Assembly (NCBI GenBank): GCA_031277885.1
Contig: JAITLM010000052.1
Span: forward strand, 1-32,602
Reading direction: 5' to 3'
Origin: Microbacterium sp.
GTDB taxonomy: Bacteria > Actinomycetota > Actinomycetes > Actinomycetales > Microbacteriaceae
DNA: 32,602 nucleotides
Shown here one piece after another: positions 1 through 7,563 of this stretch. The notes under the pieces are model-generated. The model did no database searches and was not told the origin of the DNA. It saw only the letters and a program-made list of their open reading frames with translations. Position 1 is the stretch's first letter. Every line of letters starts with the position of its first letter. Both the position numbers and the translations under genes were made by a program.

Positions 1-386
1 GCATCGCGCCCCGCGACGAAGCCGTGCTCGCCGAACTGGGCGAATGGATGCGGTTGCACCGCGACGCGATCATCGGCGCAGGGCACGCCCCCTTCGCCGC
101 TCCCCGCGAAGGCGTCTTCACCCGACGAGGCGACCGCCTCTACCTGCACCTGTTCTCCTGGCCGCTCGGTTACGTGCACCTCGAGGGGCTCGCGGACCGG
201 GTCACCTACGCGCGGCTGCTGAACGACGGATCGTGGCTGAAGACCTCGGTGACGGATCCGGACCAGGAGGCCACGCTCATGACCCCGGCGGGGGAGTCCG
301 AGGGCACGCTCACCGTGCACCTGCCCGTGCAGCGCCCCGACGTGCTGATCCCGGTCATCGAGTTGACGCTCGCTCCCGGCGCCTGA
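1..386 (+). CDS. alpha-L-fucosidase (GH29), C-terminal fragment
   Basis: This is the 3' end of a gene that begins before the window; the reading frame is open back to base 3. The visible part, about 128 residues, starts with a segment (LGEWMRLHRDAI) that closely resembles the end of the catalytic barrel of GH29 alpha-L-fucosidases, and the complete fucosidase at 7560-8909 has the same segment (LGAWMRLNGDAI). A beta-rich C-terminal domain follows, as is usual in this family. The enzyme would release alpha-linked L-fucose from oligosaccharides or glycoconjugates. The nucleophile and acid/base residues lie outside the window, so activity cannot be judged. It points the same way as the ABC operon but is separated from it by the leftward ROK regulator gene. 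It may belong to the same catabolic locus. Confidence 0.72.
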   Translation, partial: IAPRDEAVLAELGEWMRLHRDAIIGAGHAPFAAPREGVFTRRGDRLYLHLFSWPLGYVHLEGLADRVTYARLLNDGSWLKTSVTDPDQEATLMTPAGESEGTLTVHLPVQRPDVLIPVIELTLAPGA

Positions 387-408
387 CCCGCTCTTCCGGC
401 GTCGCGCC

Positions 409-1572
409 TCAGGCGACGGGGTCGACGAGTTCCATCGCCAGGCGGGCGGCGCCGTAGAGCGCCGCATCCGGACCGGTCCGCGCGGACTCGATCCGCAGCG
501 TCTGCGTCGCGAGCGGATGGCATGCCTCGTACACGCGGCTGCGCACGGCGGCGAGGAAGGGCTCGCTCGCGCTCATGCTCCCCGTCAGGAACACGGCGTG
601 CGGGTTGAAGAAGTTGACGACGCCGGAGAGCACCTGACCGAGGTGCGTGCCGGCGGTGCGCACCAGCGTGGTCGCGATCGGATCGCCGTTGCGCGCCAGC
701 TCCAGCACCTCCGCGGCGCCGGTGACCGCGACGCCGCGCTCGCGCATCTGGCGGACGAGTCCTGCGCCGCTCGCGATCGTCTCGAGGCAGCCGTGATTGC
801 CGCAGGAGCAGGGGATGTCCGCGGCCTCGGCGACGCGCGTGTGGGTGATGTCCCCGGCCGCGGCGGTGGCTCCGCGATGCACCGAGCCCGCCACGATGAT
901 GCCGCTGCCGATCGCGGTCCCCGCCTTGACCGTGATGCTGTGCTGGTCGCGCGTGAGGCTGCGGTGGTGCTCGCCGAGGGCCATGAGGTTCGCGTCGTTG
1001 TCGACCACGGCCGGCACGCCGAAGCGCTCCGTCAGCGCCTCTCCGACGCGGAATCCGGGCCAGCCCGGCATCCGGGAGGGCTGGTCGACGCTGCCGGTCT
1101 CGAAGTTGACGGGTCCCGGGAGCGCGATGCCCACCGCTCGGATGTCTGCGCGGTCGGCGAGCTCGCGCAAACCGGCCTCGACGAGCGTGAGCGTCGCCTC
1201 CGGCCCGTCCGCGATCGTGATCGGGATCGTCGCCGTCCGGTCGAGGTGGCCGCCCAGATCCAGCAGCCCGAGCCGGGCGTGCTCGCCGCCGAGCTCTGCG
1301 GCCAGCACGCGGTGCGGGGTGCCGCCGAGGGAGAGGCGACGGGCGCGCCGCCCGCCGGAGGACTGCGCCTGGCCGTTCTCCCGCAGGATTCCGGCGTCGA
1401 CGAGCTCCTGCACGCGCAGGGAGACGGTGGACGGGGCGATGCCGAGCAGGCGCGCGAGATCCGAGCGGGACAGCGCTTCACCGCGCGTCACCAGCTCGAC
1501 GATCTGCCGGGCGTGGTCACCCGATGCCGGAGGCTCCCGGCGATCGGAGGAGCGGTCTGCCGAACGTTCCAT
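409..1572 (-). CDS. ROK-family transcriptional repressor
   Basis: A 387-residue NagC/XylR-type regulator. Residues about 22-75 form a winged helix-turn-helix (SRSDLARLLGIAPSTVSLRV). The rest is a ROK sugar-binding domain with a conserved DND segment (VVDNDANLMALGEH) and the zinc motif CSCGNHGCLE. The N-terminal phosphate-binding loop is degenerate (AELGGEHA instead of DxGGTK), which fits a sugar sensor rather than a kinase. The ATG start has a Shine-Dalgarno (GGAAG) 5 bases upstream, and this lies inside an inverted repeat proposed as its own operator. It is divergent from the sugar ABC operon starting at 1784, and a near-identical inverted repeat lies before that operon. It probably represses both units until a sugar or sugar phosphate binds. 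The inducer is not evident from the sequence. Confidence 0.92.
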   Translation of the reverse strand: MERSADRSSDRREPPASGDHARQIVELVTRGEALSRSDLARLLGIAPSTVSLRVQELVDAGILRENGQAQSSGGRRARRLSLGGTPHRVLAAELGGEHARLGLLDLGGHLDRTATIPITIADGPEATLTLVEAGLRELADRADIRAVGIALPGPVNFETGSVDQPSRMPGWPGFRVGEALTERFGVPAVVDNDANLMALGEHHRSLTRDQHSITVKAGTAIGSGIIVAGSVHRGATAAAGDITHTRVAEAADIPCSCGNHGCLETIASGAGLVRQMRERGVAVTGAAEVLELARNGDPIATTLVRTAGTHLGQVLSGVVNFFNPHAVFLTGSMSASEPFLAAVRSRVYEACHPLATQTLRIESARTGPDAALYGAARLAMELVDPVA

Positions 1573-1576
1573 GACA

Positions 1577-1598
1577 CTTCCTTCGAGGTCGAATGAAG
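1577..1598. promoter_or_regulatory. putative ROK operator, copy 1 (autoregulatory)
   Basis: A 22-bp inverted repeat with half-site CTTCNTTCGA, two central bases, then the reverse complement. It lies 4 bases upstream of the ROK regulator ATG and contains that gene's Shine-Dalgarno on the minus strand. Bound repressor would block transcription or early elongation of its own gene. It differs from the copy at 1729-1750 at only three positions: one spacer base of the half-site and the two central bases. Confidence 0.72.
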
Positions 1599-1728
1599 AT
1601 CACTCTAGTGGTCACGTCGTTCCGCGTCGGGATTCATCACGGAATTCTCACGATCCACGCCAGACATCCGATGTTCGGCTGGAGTTTCCTGCGCGCCTCT
1701 GACAGGATGAGGGCATAACCCCGAATTA

Positions 1729-1750
1729 CTTCGTTCGATCTCGAATGAAG
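1729..1750. promoter_or_regulatory. putative ROK operator, copy 2 (ABC operon)
   Basis: Second copy of the 22-bp inverted repeat (half-site CTTCNTTCGA), with its right end 33 bases before the ATG of the sugar-binding protein gene. This position suits a repressor site at or just downstream of the operon promoter. No convincing -35/-10 pair was identified between 1600 and 1729. AGGAGG at 1771-1776 is the ribosome-binding site of the next gene. Confidence 0.72.
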
Positions 1751-1783
1751 CATGGATCTGTTCGTGCCTGAGGAGGCATTTCA

Positions 1784-3043
1784 ATGAAGAAGACTCACCT
1801 CGTCCCCGTGGCGGCGTTCACGGTGGGCGCCGCGCTCGTGCTGACCGGTTGCGGCGGCTCGAGCAGCAGCGCCGGCGCCGACGACAAGACCGTCGTGGTG
1901 GACATGTGGGCGGGATCCGCCGATGACACCAAGGCCCTCCAGGCCCAGATCGACGTCGCCAAGAAGCAGAACCCCGACCTGAAGATCGAGCTGCGCACCG
2001 CTCCGTGGAACGACTTCTTCACCAAGCTGACCACGAACATGGCCTCGGGCAACATGGCGTGCGTCACCGGCATGAACAGCGGCATGCTGTCCGGCTACAC
2101 CTCCGGCTTCCAGAAGCTCACCGCGGACGATCTGAAGACCGCGGGCCTCAAGGAGGGCGACTTCGCCTCCGGCACCACCGAGATCCTGAAGAACAAGGGC
2201 GACCTCTACGGCCTGCCTTTCGACACCGCCACGATGCTCGTCTACTACAACGCCGACCAGCTCAAGGCCGCCGGTGCCGCCGACCCGAAGCCGGGCTGGA
2301 CCTTCGACGACTTCGAGAAGACCGCCAAGGCGGCAACCCGTGACGGCAAGCAGGGCTTCGCCGTCGGCATGGGCGACTTCCAGTGGCAGGCGCTGCCGAT
2401 CGCGAAGGCGGGCGTGCAGCCGGCCACGCAGGACGGCAAGCTGCAGCTCACGGACAAGAAGTTCCAGGACGCCGCGACCTGGTACGCCGGTCTCGTCACC
2501 GACCAGAAGGTCGCCCTTCCCGTCGCCAGCGCCTCCGACGGCGGCTGGGGCGAGGACCAGTACTCCAACGGCAACGCCGCGATGGCGGTGGACGGCACCT
2601 GGAACGCGGTCAGCTACCTGAAGAACCAGGCCGGCTTCACCGCGGGCATGGCGCCGCTGCCGGGCGAGGGCAAGGACTCCCTGAGCCTCATCCTCGGCTC
2701 GGGCTACGGCATCTCCAAGACCTGCAAGAACAAGGACGCCGCGCTCAAGGTGCTCGGATCCCTGCTCAGCAAGGACTCGCAGGACTACATCGCCTCCTCC
2801 GGCCGCAGCTACCCGGCGCGCACCGAGAGCCAGCAGCTGTACTTCGAGTCGATCGACGCCAAGTACCGCGCACAGGTCGAGGAGGTCTTCAAGGCCGCGT
2901 TCGCGAACGTGCAGGGTCAGTACGTGACCGACAACTGGTCCAAGGTCGGCACCTTCATCCAGCCGCAGCTGGTGAGCGTCTACAACGGCCAGACCCCCAT
3001 GGCCGACGTGCTCAAGAGCGCCCAGCAGCAGTTCGGCAAGTGA
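1784..3043 (+). CDS. sugar ABC transporter substrate-binding lipoprotein
   Basis: A 419-residue extracytoplasmic solute-binding protein of the MalE/UgpB type (family 1). It begins with a lipoprotein signal peptide: MKK, a hydrophobic stretch, then lipobox LTGC with the lipidated cysteine at residue 23, followed by a Ser/Gly linker. The mature part has the typical family start (VVVDMWAGSADDTKALQ) and the LYGLPFDTATMLVYYNADQLKAAG segment split across the ligand cleft. It would sit on the outer face of the membrane and deliver a sugar to the two permeases that follow. An AGGAGG ribosome-binding site lies 7 bases before the ATG. It is the first gene of the operon and is followed by a strong hairpin. 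The ligand cannot be read from the sequence; the neighbouring fucosidase suggests a fucosylated or related oligosaccharide. Confidence 0.93.
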   Translation: MKKTHLVPVAAFTVGAALVLTGCGGSSSSAGADDKTVVVDMWAGSADDTKALQAQIDVAKKQNPDLKIELRTAPWNDFFTKLTTNMASGNMACVTGMNSGMLSGYTSGFQKLTADDLKTAGLKEGDFASGTTEILKNKGDLYGLPFDTATMLVYYNADQLKAAGAADPKPGWTFDDFEKTAKAATRDGKQGFAVGMGDFQWQALPIAKAGVQPATQDGKLQLTDKKFQDAATWYAGLVTDQKVALPVASASDGGWGEDQYSNGNAAMAVDGTWNAVSYLKNQAGFTAGMAPLPGEGKDSLSLILGSGYGISKTCKNKDAALKVLGSLLSKDSQDYIASSGRSYPARTESQQLYFESIDAKYRAQVEEVFKAAFANVQGQYVTDNWSKVGTFIQPQLVSVYNGQTPMADVLKSAQQQFGK

Positions 3044-3049
3044 TCCTCT

Positions 3050-3081
3050 CCCGGCCCGGCGGATCCGTCCGCCGGGCCGGG
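3050..3081 (+). other. intercistronic hairpin after binding-protein gene
   Basis: A perfect inverted repeat with a 14-bp GC-only-but-two stem and a 4-base loop (TCCG), lying between the binding-protein stop codon and the permease start. There is no T tract after it. Such structures in binding-protein operons typically protect the upstream mRNA and cause partial termination, giving more binding protein than permease. Confidence 0.75.
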
Positions 3082-3107
3082 ACACCATTCTGGAAGAAGG
3101 AGGAACG

Positions 3108-4049
3108 GTGACCATCGCCGCATCCCGCCGCGCGTCGCAGAGTCGACGCGGTGCTCCGCCCCGCCGCGGATCCCTCATGCGTGCGGAGGGCCGTCAGGCG
3201 CTCGGCTTCGCGAGCCCCGCCCTGATCGGCCTCGCCGTGTTCACCGTCGTGCCGGTCGTGCTCTCCATCGTGATGAGCTTCTACAACTGGCCCACGTTCG
3301 GCGACAAGACGTTCAACGGCGTGGACAACTACATCAAGCTCTTCACGTCGAGCCCGGACTTCTGGCCGGCGATGCGCAACACCGCCGTCTTCACGATCGT
3401 GTACGTGCCGCTGAGCATCGTCTGCTCCCTGATCCTCGCGATGTCCCTCGGCCCGCGGATCCGCGGCCGCGGCGCGCTGCGCGTGCTGTTCTTCATCCCC
3501 GTCGTCACCCCGATGGTCGCGAGCGTCCTGGTCTGGAAGATGATGCTGCAGCCGCAGGGCCTCTTCAACGGGATCGCTCAGGGCTGGTTCGGTCTCAAGC
3601 TGCCGAACTTCCTCGCCGACCCGTTCTGGGCCATGGCGATGGTCATCATCATGAGCGTCTGGCAGGGCCTCGGCTACAACATGCTGATCTTCTCCGCCGC
3701 GCTCGAGCAGCTGCCGGAGTCGGTCATCGAGGCGGCGCGGATCGATGGGGCCTCCGGATTCCGGATGCAGTGGAGCGTCGTCGTCCCGATGATCTCTCCG
3801 TCGATCTTCTTCGCGACGATCATGACCATGATCACGTCCTTGCAGGTCTTCGCGCAGCCGCAGCTGCTCACCGGAGGCGGCCCCGGCAATGCGACGCAGC
3901 CCCTGGTGCAGTTCATCTACAACCAGGGCTTCAAGTTCCAGGACCTCGGCATCGCCGCCGCCGGCGCGTGGATCCTGTTCGCGCTCATCATCATCATCAC
4001 CGCGCTGCAGTTCGGGGCGCAGAAGAAGTGGGTGCACTATGAGCACTGA
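3108..4049 (+). CDS. sugar ABC transporter permease, MalF type
   Basis: A 313-residue inner-membrane permease of the carbohydrate ABC importer class (binding-protein-dependent transport inner membrane family). A basic N-terminal tail of about 30 residues is followed by six predicted membrane segments. The cytoplasmic EAA loop that docks the ATPase reads EAARIDGASGFRMQWSVVVP at about residues 205-225. The GTG start is supported by AAGGAGG at 3097-3103. It would form a heterodimeric channel with the product of the next gene, which it overlaps by 11 bases. No ATP-binding subunit gene is in the operon. In many actinobacteria a shared MsiK-type ATPase serves several such importers, and that is inferred here. 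Confidence 0.93.
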   Translation: MTIAASRRASQSRRGAPPRRGSLMRAEGRQALGFASPALIGLAVFTVVPVVLSIVMSFYNWPTFGDKTFNGVDNYIKLFTSSPDFWPAMRNTAVFTIVYVPLSIVCSLILAMSLGPRIRGRGALRVLFFIPVVTPMVASVLVWKMMLQPQGLFNGIAQGWFGLKLPNFLADPFWAMAMVIIMSVWQGLGYNMLIFSAALEQLPESVIEAARIDGASGFRMQWSVVVPMISPSIFFATIMTMITSLQVFAQPQLLTGGGPGNATQPLVQFIYNQGFKFQDLGIAAAGAWILFALIIIITALQFGAQKKWVHYEH

Positions 4050-4956
4050 TCTGCAGCAGGCAGTCATCGCCGATTCGGTCGAGGTGGCGGCCGAGGATCG
4101 CGGCAAGCGCTCCAAGGCTCCGCTGTCCGCCGCAGAGCGGACGCGCCTCATCATCGCCCACGTCTTCGTCTACCTCGCGGCGCTCGTGTTCGTCTCGCCG
4201 CTGGTCTACTCGTTCTTCTCGGCCCTCAAGCCGAACAACGAGATGTTCTCGATGCCGCCGAAGCTGGTCGGATCCGAGGTGCGCTGGTCGAACTTCGCCG
4301 ACGTGTTCGCGTACGGCCCGTTCCTCACCTACATCGGCAACTCGTTCTTCGTGGCGATCGCCGGAACCCTGGTCGTGCTGATCGTCTCGACGACCGCGGG
4401 CTACGCCTTCGGCCGGCTGCGCTGGCGGGGCAGGGACGCCGTGTTCGTGCTGTTCCTCGCGACCCTGATGGTCCCCGCGGAAGTGCTCGTCATCCCGATG
4501 TTCCAGGTCATGCAGTGGCTGAACTGGGTGGACACCTACCAGGCGCTGATCTTCCCGTTCGCGTTCACCGCGTTCGGCACCTTCCTCATGCGGCAGTTCT
4601 TCCGCGGGATCCCCTACGAGCTCGAGGAGGCGGCCCGCGTCGACGGCGCAGGCCCGCTGCGCTCGTTCCTGCAGATCATCCTGCCGCTCGCGAAGTCCGC
4701 GGTGGCGGTGCTCTCGGTGTTCACCTTCCTCTCGTTCTGGAACAGCTACCTGTGGCCGCTGATCGTGACCGTCGACTACAACGCGCACGGCACGCTCCCG
4801 GTGGGTCTCGCGACGTTCTCCGGTCTCACGGGCACCCGCTGGGACCTGCAGATGGCGGCGGCGATCATCTCGATGGTGCCGACCACGGTCCTCGTGATCG
4901 TGCTGCAGAAGCACCTGGTCAAGGGCATCGCGATGGCGGGGCTCGGCGGACGATGA
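4039..4956 (+). CDS. sugar ABC transporter permease, MalG type
   Basis: A 305-residue second permease subunit. The start chosen is the ATG at 4039, inside the end of the upstream gene, because it gives the usual length and a short cytoplasmic tail before the first membrane segment (residues about 35-57). The EAA loop reads EAARVDGAGPLRSFLQIILP. The C terminus (KHLVKGIAMAGLGG) is typical of the MalG/CUT1 class, where the GA.KG motif ends the protein. It pairs with the 3108-4049 product. Its stop codon overlaps the start of the sugar kinase gene (ATGA), which indicates translational coupling. Confidence 0.93.
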   Translation: MSTDLQQAVIADSVEVAAEDRGKRSKAPLSAAERTRLIIAHVFVYLAALVFVSPLVYSFFSALKPNNEMFSMPPKLVGSEVRWSNFADVFAYGPFLTYIGNSFFVAIAGTLVVLIVSTTAGYAFGRLRWRGRDAVFVLFLATLMVPAEVLVIPMFQVMQWLNWVDTYQALIFPFAFTAFGTFLMRQFFRGIPYELEEAARVDGAGPLRSFLQIILPLAKSAVAVLSVFTFLSFWNSYLWPLIVTVDYNAHGTLPVGLATFSGLTGTRWDLQMAAAIISMVPTTVLVIVLQKHLVKGIAMAGLGGR

Positions 4957-5927
4957 CGCAGGACGACGGATCCGGTGCCGCGACGCACCGGCAGACGAGT
5001 GCGCCCGTGATCGCGGGCATCGACATCGGCGGGACGAAGATCTCCGCCGTGCTGGCCGACGAGGGCGGAGCGGTCCTGGCGAAGGGCGTCGTGCCCGCCC
5101 CGGCCGCGGAGGGCGGCCCCGCGATGGCCGATGCCGCCGCGGACCTCGTCCTCCGGCTGTGCGGGGCGCTCGACGCGTCGCTCGCCGGCGCGGGCGTCGG
5201 CGCGGCCGGCGTGATCGACCAGGAGCGCGGCGTCGTCGTCGCGGCCTCCGCCACGTTCACGGACTGGAGCGGGTTCCCGCTCGCCGACGAGCTCGAGGGC
5301 CGCCTCGGCGCACCCGTGTGGGTCGAGAACGACGTGAACGCCTTCCTGCTCGGCGAGCTCCGCTGGGGCGCCGCCCGCGGCGAGAGCGACGTGCTCGGCA
5401 TCATGCTCGGCACCGGCGTCGGCGGCGCGATCGCGCTCGACGGCGCGCTGCACCACGGCGTGCACGGCGCGGCGGGGGAGATCGGGCACACGCCCGGCTT
5501 CAGCGACCTGGTGTGCACGTGCGGGCAGACCGGGCATCTGGAGACGCTCGCCTCCGGCACCTCGATCGCCCGCCGCTACCGCGCAGCCACCGGATCCGAC
5601 GCCACCGCTCCGGAGATCGCGGATCGCGCGAGGGCGGGGGAGACGGCGGCGATCGACGTCTTCACGGACGCCGCGCGTGCGACCGCTCTCGCCGCCTCCG
5701 TCGCGTCCTCCCTGCTCGATCTCGGCATGGTCGTGATCGGCGGAGGGGTGCGCGAGGCCTGGGATCTGCTCGAGCCCGGCATCCTGGAGACGCTGCGCAC
5801 CGACGCCCCGGTCTCCGGGTTCCCGCTGCGCATCGTGCCCGCCGAGATCTCGGCCGACGCGGTCGCCCGGGGAGCCGCGGCGCTCGCGTCCGCACGACTC
5901 GCCGGCCCCGTGCCCGCCACCGTCTGA
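4953..5927 (+). CDS. ROK-family sugar kinase
   Basis: A 324-residue cytoplasmic kinase of the ROK family (glucokinase, N-acetylglucosamine or N-acetylmannosamine kinase class). The ATP phosphate loop is GIDIGGTK (residues 22-29), the catalytic aspartate is D127 in ENDVNA, the glycine-rich LGTGVGGAI follows, and GEIGH supplies the sugar and zinc-binding histidine H179. The zinc motif reads CTCGQTGHLE: the usual third cysteine is replaced by H195, a variant I believe occurs in some active members. The ATG overlaps the permease stop codon by 4 bases. It has no DNA-binding domain, unlike the regulator at 409-1572. It probably phosphorylates the monosaccharide released after import. Which sugar cannot be decided; L-fucose itself is usually handled by other kinase families, so a hexose or amino sugar linked to fucose is plausible. 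Confidence 0.9.
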   Translation: MTQDDGSGAATHRQTSAPVIAGIDIGGTKISAVLADEGGAVLAKGVVPAPAAEGGPAMADAAADLVLRLCGALDASLAGAGVGAAGVIDQERGVVVAASATFTDWSGFPLADELEGRLGAPVWVENDVNAFLLGELRWGAARGESDVLGIMLGTGVGGAIALDGALHHGVHGAAGEIGHTPGFSDLVCTCGQTGHLETLASGTSIARRYRAATGSDATAPEIADRARAGETAAIDVFTDAARATALAASVASSLLDLGMVVIGGGVREAWDLLEPGILETLRTDAPVSGFPLRIVPAEISADAVARGAAALASARLAGPVPATV

Positions 5928-5964
5928 ACCGCCCGCTCTGCCTGAGAAGGAAACGAAAGCCGTC

Positions 5965-7563
5965 ATGACAGCGCCCACCCCTGAGTTCCGCCCCGAGGCC
6001 GACACGGTCTGGATGGGGCCGCTCGCCGCCGTCGAGGAAGGAGGGCTCGCCCGCCCCCGGATCGGCATCGCCGGGATCTCGATCGAGTCCAGCACGTTCT
6101 CGCCGCACATCTCCGGCGACGAGGCCTTCACGATCCGCGAGGGCGCCGACCTCCTCGGCTACTACCCGTTCCTCGACGAGGGCCGCGAGCTGCGCGAGGC
6201 GGCGGAGTGGGTACCGATCCACCACGGCCGCTCGCTGCCCGGCGGCGCTGTCGCCCCCGCCACCTATCAGCGGATGAAGGAGGCGATCGTGCGCGGCATC
6301 CGCGCCGAGATCGCGGACGGGGGCCCGTTCGACGGGTTCTTCTTCGACATCCACGGTGCGATGAGCGTCGTCGGCATGCAGGACGCGGAGGGCGACCTCG
6401 CGGAGGCCGTGCGCGCCGAACTCGGCGAGGACGTGCTCGTCTCGACCTCGATGGATCTGCACGGCAACGTGTCGGAGGTGCTGCGCGACGCGCTGGATCT
6501 GCTCACGTGCTACCGGATGGCGCCGCACGAGGACTGGATGAACACCAAGGAGCGCGCGGTGTGGAACCTGCTGGCGCGCCTGCGCGGCCCGCACGGATCC
6601 GATCCGCTGCGCCGCCGCCCGTACAAGGCGTGGGTTCCCGTGCCCGTGCTGCTGCCGGGTGAGAAGACGAGCACCCGGCTGGAGCCGGCGCGCGGCATCT
6701 ATGCGCAGGTGCCGGACGTCGAGGAGCTCGACGGGGTCGTGGATGCGGCGATCTGGGTCGGCTACGCCTGGGCCGATGAGCCGCGCAACATGGCGATCGT
6801 GATGGTGACCGGCGACGACCGCGCCGTCATCGCGCAGGAGGCGGAGCGCCTGGCCCGGCAGTACTGGGACGCGCGCGCCGACTTCGTGTTCGTCGGACCG
6901 ACCGCCGCCCTCGGCGAGGCGCTCGACCGGGCGCTCGCTCCGGAGGCCGCGCGTCCGTACGTGATCTCCGACTCCGGCGACAACCCCACCGCGGGCGGGG
7001 CGGGAGACGTCTCCTGGACGCTCGGCGAGCTCCTCGCGCGGCCCGAGCTCGCGGAACCCGGACGCGTCGTCGTGCACGCCTCCGTGTTCGACGCGGCGGC
7101 GGTGGCCCAGGCCGTGGCCGCCGGCGTCGGCGCGACCGTGGACCTCGAGGTCGGCTGGCGGGTGGATCCCGGACCGCGCGGACCCGTGGCGCTCTCCGGG
7201 GAGGTGTTCTCGATCACCGAGGGCGACCCCGACGCCGGAACCCAGGTCGTGATCCGCTCCGGCAGCGTGCACGCGATCGTCACCGAGCGCCGCAAGCCCT
7301 TCCACCACCTCGACGACTTCCGCATGCTGGGACTGGATCCCGAAGCAGCGGACGTCGTGATCGTCAAGATCGGCTACCTCGAGCCCGAGCTCTACGACCT
7401 CGCCGCCGACTGGACGCTCGCGCTCACCCCGGGCGGCGTGGACCAGGACCTCCTGCGCCTGGGGCACCACCGGCTCGCCCCCGGAGTCTTCCCGTTCGAC
7501 ACCGACGGCGTGCCGGCGCTCACCGCGCACGTGAGCCGCCGTGGAGAGGAGCTGTCCGCATGA
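5965..7563 (+). CDS. M81-family metallohydrolase (MlrC-like)
   Basis: A 532-residue protein of peptidase family M81, whose founder is MlrC of microcystin degradation. After about 30 extra N-terminal residues comes the family start (RIGIAGISIESSTFSP, with E41). Likely zinc ligands are seen in FDIHGAMS (D128, H130), SMDLHGNVS (D164, H166) and APHEDW (H188). The C-terminal half contains SDNPTAGGAGD, also typical of the family. A Shine-Dalgarno (GAAGGAAA) lies upstream of the ATG. M81 members are common in bacteria that never meet microcystin, and their substrates are mostly unknown. Its place between a sugar kinase and a fucosidase suggests cleavage of an amide bond in an imported amino-sugar or glycopeptide-type compound. 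This role is inference only. Confidence 0.88.
   Translation: MTAPTPEFRPEADTVWMGPLAAVEEGGLARPRIGIAGISIESSTFSPHISGDEAFTIREGADLLGYYPFLDEGRELREAAEWVPIHHGRSLPGGAVAPATYQRMKEAIVRGIRAEIADGGPFDGFFFDIHGAMSVVGMQDAEGDLAEAVRAELGEDVLVSTSMDLHGNVSEVLRDALDLLTCYRMAPHEDWMNTKERAVWNLLARLRGPHGSDPLRRRPYKAWVPVPVLLPGEKTSTRLEPARGIYAQVPDVEELDGVVDAAIWVGYAWADEPRNMAIVMVTGDDRAVIAQEAERLARQYWDARADFVFVGPTAALGEALDRALAPEAARPYVISDSGDNPTAGGAGDVSWTLGELLARPELAEPGRVVVHASVFDAAAVAQAVAAGVGATVDLEVGWRVDPGPRGPVALSGEVFSITEGDPDAGTQVVIRSGSVHAIVTERRKPFHHLDDFRMLGLDPEAADVVIVKIGYLEPELYDLAADWTLALTPGGVDQDLLRLGHHRLAPGVFPFDTDGVPALTAHVSRRGEELSA

Noticed and set aside
3889..4038. Upstream extension of the second sugar permease
   Set aside because: The extension lies entirely within the first permease gene and encodes a Ser/Arg-rich shadow. 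The ATG at 4039 gives the family's normal N terminus.
4515..4952. Upstream extension of the ROK kinase
   Set aside because: It overlaps the permease gene in another frame. The ATG at 4953 forms the usual ATGA coupling and starts shortly before the phosphate-binding loop.
5965..7563. Reading the M81 gene as a microcystin-degrading enzyme
   Set aside because: No other mlr genes are present, and M81 proteins are widespread in bacteria without this pathway. Sugar-operon context argues for another substrate.
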